This document shows positions 1 through 10,514 of a stretch of DNA of 49,346 nucleotides, piece after piece (the first letter of the stretch is position 1; each line of letters starts with the position of its first letter). The notes below the pieces were generated by a model. It did not search any database. It was given only the letters and a program-made list of their open reading frames with translations, and was not told the DNA's origin. The stretch is from Silene noctiflora (taxonomy: Eukaryota; Streptophyta; Magnoliopsida; Caryophyllales; Caryophyllaceae). Both the position numbers and the translations under genes were made by a program. The stretch spans positions 367,576-416,921 of the forward strand of contig VHZZ01000043.1 in assembly GCA_009801015.1 (NCBI GenBank). Reading direction: 5' to 3'.

Positions 1-260
1 TTTTTTTTTTTCTCAAAACAAATTACAATAACAAGAAAAATGAAGATACCATTGTTATTGTACAGCTCAATTTTACACAGTTTTATTGAATAATTTTACA
101 ATTTTTTTTTTTTTTTCTTATATCAAAATATAATGATGTAAAATATGAAAAAATTAATTAAGTGTTAATCTAACATGATTAAGTAATATAAAAATAAAAA
201 CTCAATAAATACCGCGCATTCATTGCGCGGGATCTAAACTAGTTGTTAATAATTAAACAG
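1..260 (+). other. Intron sequence upstream of the penultimate AP2 exon (partial gene)
   Basis: This AT-rich stretch with long T runs ends in an acceptor (aattaaacag) directly before the exon at 261. It is therefore intron of the AINTEGUMENTA-like gene that enters from the left. The exons for the first AP2 repeat, the linker and the start of the second repeat are not in the window. Confidence 0.75.
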
Positions 261-1374
261 GCATCATCAGCATGGTCGTTGGCAGGCTAGGATTGGTAGA
301 GTTGCAGGCAACAAAGACCTCTACCTGGGCACCTTCAGTAAGTAACGAGTAATTATTATTGCGATTGTGTGAGACGGTTTTATAGTATAATAAAAAGATA
401 TTGAGTAACTCATTCATTAGCAATAAATAAATATTCATTTTGGTTTTCAAAAATGGTTTGTCATTGTATAAGACCGTCTTATTCTATAATTAGTGTATAC
501 ACGTGTCACGTACCATTAAACATTGGGTTTGAATCGGAATTTTATCGTCGACATAGGATCCAATTGATGTAGCTGTATTTGACCCGAATGAATAACATGC
601 TGAAATACAAGTACTGTTATTTGTATAGGTACACAAGAGGAAGCAGCAGAGGCATATGACATTGCTGCAATAAAATTCAGGGGACTGAACGCAGTGACCA
701 ACTTCGAGATTAATCGATACGACGTCAAATCGATCCTAGAGAGCACTAATCTCCCTATTGGAGGTGCTGCAAAGAGACTGAAAGAAGTTGAGGGATTCAA
801 TTCCACAGATTCTAATAACAATTCCCAAATTCTAAGGCCTGCAATTACAGCTACTGAAATCGGAATTCCCAATTACAGTTCCTGGCCCGGAATTGCATTC
901 CAGCAGGCACATTCTGTTACAATGCAGACAATGCAGTATCATCCTTATGGTAACAATGCTGGACAACTACAGGAAAGGGTTTGGTGTAAGCAAGAGCAGG
1001 ATCCCGACTCAATTGGGTCGAATCAGTATTCGGATTTGAGCCAGCAGGTTCAGATGGGTCATGGTACACATAATTTCTTTCAGATGGATAATCTTATGGG
1101 TTCCGGGTCAGATTCAGGCGGGTATGGGTTGCCTTATGGGAATAGTAATGAGAATTACTATTCTTTCCTTTCCCAACAAGCTAATAATAGTAATAGTAAC
1201 AGTAATAGCAGTAACAACGTTAGGGCCGCAGTTGGGTATTATGATCAAGGGTCATCTTGTACTAATTGGGTCCCAACGGCTATCCCGACAATTGCCTCGA
1301 GAACTGCCAACATGGCGGTTGTTGGTGGTCTAACAGGAGGAGTTCCCCCTTTGGCCGTGTGGAATAATACATAA
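261..1374 (+). CDS. BBM: AINTEGUMENTA-like / BABY BOOM-PLETHORA type AP2 transcription factor, 3' part (last two exons)
   Basis: These are the last two coding exons of an AP2-family transcription factor of the AINTEGUMENTA-like clade, nuclear DNA-binding regulators of stem-cell and embryo identity. Exon 261-337 (77 bp) encodes [14 protein letters not shown] followed by [11 protein letters not shown], the middle of AP2 repeat 2. Donor gtaagt at 338 and acceptor ag at 627-628 define a 291 bp intron. Exon 629-1374 continues with [20 protein letters not shown] and NFEINRYDV, then a 200+ residue Asn/Ser/Gln/Gly-rich tail with the WCKQEQD and NWVPTAIPT motifs and the end VWNNT. The split Ser codon (A|GT) joins in frame. 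AP2 repeat 1 and the N-terminus lie upstream of the window. The tail fits the BBM/PLT clade better than ANT. The BBM assignment also leans on a GCP2 gene nearby, as I recall from Arabidopsis. AIL membership is near certain; the symbol is moderately supported. Confidence 0.9.
366..492. mobile_element. Small inverted-repeat element (MITE-like) inside the AP2-domain intron
   Basis: The left arm near 370 (gagacggttttatag) and the right arm near 466-490 (ataagaccgtcttattc) are imperfect inverted repeats around an AT-rich core. A related motif (tatgagacggtttcataag) recurs at about 44218. No clear target duplication was found, so the exact ends are uncertain. Confidence 0.45.
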
Positions 1375-2585
1375 AGACGTGAAAGGAGGTCGAGTGTACA
1401 CAGTCATTTTAATTTTACTCGTTTTTTTATTTGTTTTTAAATTTACTTCATTTAACTATAGTTAGATGTAAGTTAGGGTACTTGTTTTTTTTTTAACTTG
1501 GATTCTAGTTCAAAATTAACCTGTAATGGTAAAAATGCATAGGGGTCTAACCTTGAGTTCAGTTAATAGCAATTATGGAGGAGCTTGTTCCTACCAAATT
1601 TGCTATGGTTTTGGGAACTTCGGGTTGATTAGATCCTCGGAAAGGTTTTTATTATAGTTCTTTCCTTTTTCTTTTATAAAATACACCACGCTTTGTAATT
1701 TTTTTTATAGGCAGAAATATTATTATGTTAATTGATCATACTAAGAATGAATTTTTTATTATGTATAGTAAGTAGTAACATCAAAGTCGCATGAAAAAGG
1801 TATTTGATGTTTAGAATCGTGAAATCATAACTACAGATGACAATGAGTAACAAACCTTCAAACTCATCAGATACAAAATTAATTGATTCAATCTTTATTA
1901 GATTTTGGATCAACTAAAACTGGTCACAAGATTAGGGTTTAATTAGAGGGTTAAGTAAAGTGTCGGAAAGGCGAGAACTTGTCGCCTTGCTCAAGCCAAG
2001 AATGAGCTCGAGCGAGCTCTAGGATTTAGAGGGAATCCTGATCATGAGCTCGAGTGAGCTGAGGTTTAGGTTGAGCGAGCTGAGGCTCAGTTCCAGGCTC
2101 AGCGCTTGCGGATTGGCTTTGATCATAAAATTGACGTCATTGTTCATTCGGAGTCCGAATCGAGTGATTCAAAAGCCTAGACCACTTGATTTTTCGATGT
2201 CGTTCCATCTCTCATATTTTCATAGCCAAAGAAACACTTCTTAGTATAGGTTTGAACGATTTCTTCTCGTAATGGCTCCCTTATCGTCATCGTTGCCCCA
2301 TAACTCGTGGGGGTTAGCATCCAAATCATCCCAAATCTTGCTTTATTGATCTAAGGGTCCTTGTACTTTGTCAATTATCAAGTGAGTCGATTTTACCTTA
2401 TTTAAGCCCAAAATCATGCTAAAACAGCTCCAATTATCTCTTTTCCTACAAGCGACCATAAAAGAGAGGGAATGGCAAATAGGAAGAAAATGACTATAAA
2501 AAAAAGAGGATAATTAATTAGCTATATTGGCATGCAAAATGAGGTTGGTTAAAGTGTTAAAAGTGCGTCAATAATGACCACATCA
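1375..2585. other. Intergenic: 3' flank of the AIL gene, no gene seen
   Basis: This begins with the presumed 3'UTR, which is T-rich around 1420-1500. I see no coding potential above background. Around 1980-2110 there is a low-complexity patch of repeated gagctcgag/gagcgagct words. It ends where the satellite array begins. Confidence 0.6.
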
Positions 2586-5500
2586 AGGGTCTCGGAGCAA
2601 AAATATCCAGAAATCGCACACAAGGTTACTCATGCCAGATAAAGCGGCTACACAAATTTTGAGGAGCAACTAAAAACATTTGAGGACGTCTATATGCGGT
2701 AAACCAGCTTTAAGTGAAATTCGGATAATCGTAAAAAAATGGATTAATGCTTAGTATTTGGGGCTCAAACTTAATAGGGTAACTCCTGAAATAATTCGTG
2801 GCGACTGGCGCGTGGAATAAAAACTGGGACAAAAGAAACATGGTCAGATATGACCTCCCAAACAGCTCAAATTGAAGTGTAAAATACACGGTTTTCGGGA
2901 TTACAGGGTCCCAGAGCAAAAATGTCTAGAAATCGCATAGTGGGTTACTCATGCTTGATAAATCAGCCACGCAAATTTTGAGGAGCAACAGAAAACATTT
3001 GAGAGTGTCGGTATGCGATAAAGCAGCATTGGGTGAAATTTGGATAATCCTGAAAAAATGGATTAATACTTGAGATTTGGGACTCAAACTTAGTAGGATA
3101 ACTCCTGAAGTAATCCCGGAGATGTGGAAGAAAAATCGTGAGATAAAAAACATGGTCAGATATGACCTCCCAAACAGCTCAAATTGAAGTATAAAATACA
3201 CGGTTTACGGGATTACAGGGTCCCGGAGCAAAAATGTCCAGAAATCGCACAGAAGGTTACTCAAGCTAGATAAATCGGCCACTCAAATTTTGAGTAGCAA
3301 CAGAGAACATTTGAGGGTGCCAGTATGCGATAAAACAGCCTTCGGTGAAATTCGGATAATCATGTAAAAATGGATTAATACTTAGTATTTGAGCCTCAAA
3401 CTTAATAGAGTAAATCTTGATGTAATCCCGGACACGTGGAAGAAAACTCGAGACAAAAAAAACATGGTCCGATACGATACGACCCCTTGAATAGTTCAAA
3501 TAAAAGTATAAAATACACGGTTTTCGGGATTACAAGGTCCCGGAACAAAAATGTCCCGAAATCGCACAGAGTGTTACTCAAGCGAGTTAAACGGTCACAC
3601 AAATTTAAAGGAGCAACAGAGAATGTTTGGAGGTGCCTATATGCGATAAACTAGCCTTGAGTGAAACTTGAATAATCCTAAAAAAAATGGATTAACACTT
3701 GGTATTGAGAACTCAAACTTAATAAGGTAACTCCTGAAGTAATCTCGCACACTTGGAAGAAAAATCGGGAGAAAAAGAGACATGGTCCGATATGACCTCC
3801 TGAACATCTCAAATTGAATTGTAAAATACACTGTTTTCGGGATTACGGGGTCCCGGAGAAAAATGTCCATAAATCACACAGAGGGTTACTTATGCTAGAT
3901 AAAGCGGTTACACAAATTTGGAGGAGCAACAGAGAACAATTCAGGGTGCCGGTATGCAATAAACCGGATTTGAGTGAAATTCGAATAATCTTGAAAAAAT
4001 GGATCAATTTGGTATTTGGGGATCAAACTTAGTTGGGTATGTAACTCCAGAAATAATCACGGACACTTGGAAGAAAAACCGTGAGAAAAAAACACGTGGT
4101 TCGATACGACCTCCCGAACAACTTAAATTGAAGTGTAAAATACACGGCTTTCAAAATTACAGGGTCCCAGAGGAAAAATATCTAGAAATCGCAAAGAGAG
4201 TTACCCATGCTAAATAAATCGGCCACACAAATATTACGGAGCAACAGAAAACATTTAAGGGTGTCGTTATGCGATAAACCAACCTTTAGTGAAATTCGAA
4301 TAATCATGAAAAAATGGATTAATACTTGGTATTTGCAGCTTAAACTTCGTTGGATAACTTTTCAAGTAATCCCGGACACGTGGAAGAAAAACCGGAAAAA
4401 AAGAGAAACATGGTCCAATACGACCTCCCGAATAGCTCAAATTGAAGTGTGAAAATACATGGTTTTTGGGGTAACAAGGTCCCGGAGAAATAATTTCCAT
4501 AAATCGCACAGAGGGTTACTCATGCCAGAGAAAGCGGCCACACAAATTTTGACAACCAACAGAGAACATTTAGGGGTGTCGGTATACGATAAACCAGCGT
4601 GACAGAAATTCGAATAATTATGGAAAAATGGATTACTACTTGGTATTTTGGGATCAAACATAATAGGATAACTTATGATATAATACAGGACTCGTGGAAG
4701 AAAAACCGGGAGAAAAAAAAAGGTATGATACGACCTCCCGAACAGCTCAAATTGAAGTGTAAAATACACTGTTTTCGAGATTACAAGGTCCCGGAGCAAA
4801 AATGTCCAGAAATCGCACAGAGGGTTACTCATGCTAGATAAAGCAGCCTCACCAATTCTAACGAGCAAAAGATAACATTTGGTGATGCCGGTAAGCGATG
4901 AACCAGCCTTAGTGAAATTCGAATAAACTTGAAAAAATGGACTAATACTTGGTATTTGAGGCTCAAACTTAAGAGGGTAACTTCTTATGTAATTCCGGAC
5001 ATGTGGAAGAAAAACCGGAAGAAAAAGAAACATGGTCTGATACGACCTCCCGAACAGCTTAAATTGAAGTGTAAAATACACGGTTTTCGGGATTACAGGG
5101 TCCCGGAGCAAAAATGTCCAAAAATCGCATAGAGGTTTACTCATGCCAGATAAATCGGCCACACAAATTTTGAGGAGCAACAGAGAAGATTTGAGTGTGT
5201 CGGTATGCGATAAACTAACATGAGTGAAATTCGAATAATCATGAAAAAACGGATTAATACATGGTATTTGGGGCTCAAACTTAATAGTGTGACTCCTGAA
5301 GTAATCCCGGACACGTGGATGAAAAACCGTGAGAAAAAGAAACATGGTCCGATACATCCTCCCGAACAGCTCAAATTGAAGTGTAAAATACACGGTTTTC
5401 GGGATTACAGGGTCCCGGAGCAAAAATGTCCGAAAATCGCACAGAGGCTTACTCATGCCAGATAAATCGGCCACACAAATTTTGAGGAGCAACAGAGAAC

Positions 5501-6966
5501 ATTTGAGGGTGCCGTTATGTGATAAACCACCCTATTGTGAAATTCGAATAATCATGAAAAAATGGATTAATACCGGTATTTGCGGCTTAAACTTAATTGG
5601 GTAATTTTTGAAGTAATCCCGGACACGTGGAAGAAAAACCGGAAAAAAAAAAAAAAAAAAAAAAAAAAAGGTGGTGCAATACGACCTCCCGAATAACTCA
5701 AATTGAAGTGTAAAATACACGGTTTTCAAGGTAACAAGGTCCCGAAGAAAAAAGGTCCAAAAATCGCACAAAAGGTTACTCATGCCAGATAAAGCGGCCA
5801 CACAAATTTTGAGAAGCAACAGAGAACATTTGGAGGTGCCTGTATGCGATAAAGTAGCGTGACAAAAATTCGAATAAACATTAAAAAATGGATTACTACA
5901 TGGCATTTAGGGCTCAAACTTAATATGATAACTCCTTATGTAATCCCGGCACACGGGGAAGAAAAATCGAGAGAAAAAGAAAAATGGTCCAATACAACCT
6001 CATGAGTCATGAACAGCTTAATTGAAGTGTAAAATACACAGTTTTCGAGATTACACGGTCCCGGAGCAAAAATGTCCAGAAATTGCACATAGGGTTATTC
6101 ATGAAAGATAAAGCGACCTCTCAAATTTTGAGGAGCAACAGAAAACATTTGGGAGTGCCGGTAAGCGATATACCAACTATAGTGAAATTCGAATAAACAT
6201 GAAATAATGGATAAATACTTGGTATTTGTGGCTCAAACTTTATAAGGTAACTCCTGATGTAATTACGGACACGTGGAAGAAAAACCGGAAGAAAATGAAA
6301 CATGTTGCGATACGACCTCCCGAATAGCTTAAATAGAACTGTAAAATATACGGTTTTCGGGATTACAGGGTACTGGAGCAAAAATGTCCAGAAATAGCAG
6401 AGAAGGTTACTCATGCAAGATAAATCAGGCACGCAAATTTTGAGAAACAATGAAGAATAATTGAGGGTGCCGGTATTCAATAAACCAACCTTGAGTGAAG
6501 TTCGAATAATCATGGAAAAACGGATTAATACTTGGTATTTGGGGCTCAAACTTAATATGGTAACTCCTTATATTATCCCGGACACGTGGAAGGAAAATCG
6601 GGAGAAAAAGATACATGGTCTGATACGACCTCCTGAATAGCTCAAATTGAAGTGTAAAATACACGGTTTTCGGGGTAAGATGGTCCCGGAGAAAAAATGT
6701 CCTGAAATAGCATAGAGGGTTACTCATATCAGGTGAAGCGGTCACACAAATTTTGAGGAGCAACAGAGAACATTTGGGGGTGCCAGTATGCGATAAACCA
6801 GCCTTGAGTGGAATTCGGATAATCATGTAAAAATGGATTAATACTTGGTATTTTGGGCTCAAATTTAATAGGGTAACTTCAGATGTATTCCCGAACACGT
6901 GGAAGAAAAACGGCAAAAAAAAACGGTCTGATATGACCTCCCGAACGGCTCGAATTGAAGTGTAGA
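2586..6966 (+). repeat. Tandem satellite array, ~312 bp monomer, about 14 copies
   Basis: The anchor ggtcccggagcaaaaatgtc recurs with small variations. Its t falls at about 2590, 2909, 3221, 3538, 3851, 4165, 4480, 4789, 5101, 5413, 5740, 6059, 6371 and 6683. The spacings are 319, 312, 317, 313, 314, 315, 309, 312, 312, 327, 319, 312 and 312. Each monomer also carries tgaaattcgaataatcatg, a gtggaagaaaaaccgg block, cgacctcccgaacagctc and gtgtaaaatacacggttttc. The array starts at the anchor and stops about 28 bp short of a full monomer. Copies differ by point changes and small indels, including a run of 27 A at 5643-5669. Several antisense reading frames cross monomers (longest 4437-5492), but I regard these as repeat sequence rather than a proven gene. 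Confidence 0.95.
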
Positions 6967-7174
6967 TAAATTTGATTTTATCTTTTCTTGTGATTAATAT
7001 CTGTCTAAGGCTCTGATAAAATTAACTGAAATGGTAGCTGAAACTTAAAAAAGTAACTGATAAGGTAGTTCAAAATTAAAAGCTCACAAGGTAATGATTA
7101 TATAAAAAAGTGTTTGACAAATTAATTGAAAAGGTAAATGATTTTGGTGAAATTAGGTAAAATGATATGATAAT
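6967..7174. other. Short AT-rich spacer between satellite and nested transposon
   Basis: Nothing gene-like is seen. There are several imperfect copies of ggtaactgataaggtag-type words around 7030-7140, and similar words recur near 9930-10050 on the far side of the transposon. Confidence 0.4.
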
Positions 7175-7176
7175 TA

Positions 7177-9841
7177 CTCCCTCTTATTCTTTATATGTCG
7201 TTTTAGGTGATTGATAAATTTCCTCTTTATATGTCGTTTTGCATTTTCTATAATTTTTTTTAGTGGAATTACAAATTAATAATGAGTCATTAATTTCATT
7301 ACATACCAACGTTTTTTCATTGGTTAAAGAACGAAAAAGGCTACTCATACACGAGGTGTATGAAAATCTCATACACGACCAATGACAATGCGCCATGTGG
7401 CAAACTAGAGTTAATATATATTGGTTAGTGTAGGGTTAGGTTAGTAATTTTAGATGAGTGGTTAACATGTAAGTTAAGATGTGTCATATGGTCAATCTTC
7501 AAATTAAAACTCAAAAATGTTCCTGATGAGTCTCGAACTCATGACCTCTTGCAAAAAGTACACTTACTATTACCAATGTAACACAATAATCTCTTTGATA
7601 AATTTATAGACCTTTTGTTATATGTATGTGTAAAATCTGAGTTAAAATAATATTTACCTATAATAACTATTAAATATATACTTTTAGTTTATATTAAATG
7701 TAATTTTTTTATGAGTTAGTTAAATGTATTTGAAAAAAATGAAACAAAATATTTTATTTACTTATGGTTATTATTTATCATAAGCGGAATTATGAGATAT
7801 AATTGCGTTAGACTTTTTTATCATTTATCATTTAAAATTTACTTTTTATGAAATATAATTGCGTTAGACTTTTTTAACACATACATTTACGATTTATAAT
7901 ATATTGTTCTATGATATATCTTGAAAGTACGATGAGATGTAAAAAATTTCAACAAATTATGAGAGACATTCACTTATTCTCCCAATGTTGATATTATTAA
8001 TTCCACGACATCCCCTTGTTAATACTATTACGTTCACTACTACTTCGATTACTATTGTATCTTTAACTATTTCCGTTATTTTTATAGTTAAATTCAATAT
8101 TATCATTAACTTTATCAACNTTATATATTTAAATAAATAAAATATTTTCCTTAAACCGAATAATTAGCTAATTTTTCATACTTTATCTGTTGTTCGTACT
8201 GTTATTACTTTTATAACATTTGTTCTCACTACTGTTACTTTCACTACTCCCGCCATCATTATTTATTTTTTTCACTACTCTCACGTTTAATACTGTTAAT
8301 TTCACTACTCTCATTCTTGCTACTATGACTTTCACTATTCTGACTGTTATTATTGTTACTTTTACCACTCAAATGTGTGATTACTATCATATTTACTACA
8401 TCAAATTTCGATACAAATATTTTCACTATTTATTGAGTTACTTGTTAGTTATACAATTTTGTCATGCTTATATATTTAAATAAATATCAAATATTTGTTA
8501 AATATTTATCTTGCTTAATTTTTATCAACTTATATTTTATATTAGTTTATTATGTAAATGTATTAGAGTTATATGTTTGAATAAACACGAAATATTACAC
8601 TAAAATAAAATTTTATTAAAATATTAATATTTCTATATTATATTTGAAAAAACTGTTAAAAATTACTTTTTTATTACTTAAAATTACAAACACAGCTAAG
8701 AAATCAATTTTATATAAGTTTTATAATATTTAATAATAAAATAATTATTAAAAAACTTTTTTTAATAATTATGTCAATATAAAAAATGTAAACATTGAAT
8801 ATGATAAAAATTTTAATTTTAGATGTTTTCATTTTTTTAAAAATATTTTGATTAAAAAAATCGTTAAAAAAGGCGTTAGAGATTATTTCTTGACCCGTAT
8901 TCTGACCCTAACTCGACTCGTAACCCGTATAACCCAAACCGTATCTGACCTGACCCGTATTCTGACCCAATCCGGGACCTAACCCGTTTGACAGGGTCTA
9001 CATTTAATATATGTCCCATATAAATAAAATATACTTGATGTTTTACTCAACCGTAGTTGATAATTAGTTAAAATAAACGTGATATGTACCTATAAGTATT
9101 ATTAAATGTTTTATAATATATATTTTATTTATATCCTATACACACTAAAATATCTATAATAAGTATTATATGGACCTATATTTTTTTTTCTAAACTTTAT
9201 TTCACTAACTCATCATGTACAGATTATGTATATCGGTCGGGTATACATTAAATGTAACTATAGATACAAATAATAATCACCATAAGTAAATAAAATATTT
9301 TATTCATTTTTAAGTACATCTAACTAACGCAGCACGTACATTACATTGAATATAAGCAAGAAGTATATTTAATAGTTATTATAGGTACATAGTATTTTAA
9401 CTCCGATTTTAATATACATATAACAAAAGTGATACAAAAGTAGCAAAAATATGGATGTGTTACAATGGTAATGACAAGTGCATGGTAACCAAGAGGTCAT
9501 GGGATCGAGACTTATCAACAACATTTTGGAGTTTTAACACTTCNTTAATGTAATTAACTAGAATAAGTAACAACTTAACTACACATGTAAAATTACTAAC
9601 CTAACCCTAAGCTAACCACCTCGGGTTAAGTTAAAAATTGTCACGTGTCACGTTCTAATTGGTTGTGTGTGGAAATTTTCATACACCTCGTGTGTGTATC
9701 AACTTTTTTAAAGAACTAAGTATTGTGCTCATTCCAATACTTTATTTATTGCCTAGTTAATGTTATAATTACATTTAATCCATTTTCTTAATATTTGTGT
9801 TTTTTTCTGCTAAAACGACAAATAGTGGATAATAAAGGGAG
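7177..9841. mobile_element. Stowaway-like (Tc1/mariner) MITE, split by an inserted element
   Basis: The left end is CTCCCTCTTATTC followed by ATATGTCGTTTTAG. The reverse complement of the right end is CTCCCTTTATTATCC followed by ATTTGTCGTTTTAG. TA dinucleotides flank both ends (7175-7176 and 9842-9843), as expected for Stowaway target-site duplication. The MITE proper is only 7177-7332 plus 9717-9841, about 280 bp; the rest is a later insertion (7333-9707). Confidence 0.8.
7333..9707. mobile_element. Non-autonomous Mutator-like element with ~440 bp terminal inverted repeats
   Basis: A perfect 9 bp duplication TTAAAGAAC flanks the element (7324-7332 and 9708-9716), the size typical of MULE insertions. 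Left terminus GAAAAAGGCTACTCATACAC matches the reverse complement of the right terminus (AAAAGTTGATACACACAC, then GAGGTGTATGAAAAT). The inverted similarity runs inward for roughly 440 bp: about 7333-7780 pairs with 9270-9707, including acctataataactattaaat in one arm and its complement in the other. No transposase frame is visible in the AT-rich core. The core holds triplet-rich ttcactact tracts (about 8030-8380), a gacccgtattctgaccc patch (8890-9000) and an N at 8120. The right arm has an N at 9544. Confidence 0.8.
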
Positions 9842-9843
9842 TA

Positions 9844-10514
9844 TTTAATAGTGTAGATTTAAGGGATAAAAAAAGAAAGTCAAATCAAATCAGGTACCTG
9901 TAATCTCAAATGCTACTCTATGTAACATTTCTTTTCAGGTAGTCTACTGGTTAAATAAACTACTTACCAAACACTTACAAAAAAATAAAGCACCTGAAAT
10001 TTTAGTCAAATTAGCTATTTTGTCCAAATTAGGTACCTGAAATACATTACCAAACAGACCTAAAAGTCAAATGCTCATGAATCAGATTTGAACCTAATAG
10101 CTAGCTATATTGATCTTAATCTGGAAAGATGGGTCCATATCAGACATGGAACACAAGTATGAATCTGAATTCCATAGGATTCGATCCGTATCTGACTCAA
10201 AAGACATCGCTAATGTAACCCGTCTTGCCTCTCGACTTTTTCATCAAGCTTGGATAAACAGATAATATATGGAGATTCCATGCAACTAAAAGTCAGTTAG
10301 AAGAAAACAAAATCAAAGTGTATGGGATAAAACGGACATGGGTGGCCATGTTCAACAAATCCAAAAACTCTTAGATGTTCAAAGGACATGTATCGCCATT
10401 ACCTAAGAGTCGAAACATTTAATCTGAAGGCATGATTCCAAAATTTGCGATTAGGAATAAATCGCAAAAGCCCTAAAAAGGAGAAAATTCAAGAGAAATT
10501 AAGAGCTCCATCAT
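9844..10514. other. Intergenic between the nested transposon and the IMP4 3' end
   Basis: No reading frame with recognisable content is seen. The last few hundred bases next to 10515 probably include the 3'UTR of the minus-strand IMP4 gene. Confidence 0.5.

Noticed and set aside
1061-1333. Second plus-strand frame over the AIL tail
   Set aside because: It is a shadow of the AIL last exon in another frame, with no domain.
694-1374. Treating the plus-strand frame starting at the ATG at 694 as a complete small gene
   Set aside because: The upstream sequence from 629 and the exon 261-337 encode the conserved AP2 repeat in the same frame, so the ATG is internal.
4437-5492. 351-codon minus-strand frame as a protein-coding gene
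   Set aside because: It is three-plus monomers of the satellite read in frame. There is no recognisable domain, and neighbouring monomers break the frame with indels. It is kept only as a finding.
8220-8483. Frame in the core of the inner transposon
   Set aside because: It consists of low-complexity tttcactact repeats giving F/T/L runs; it does not resemble a transposase.
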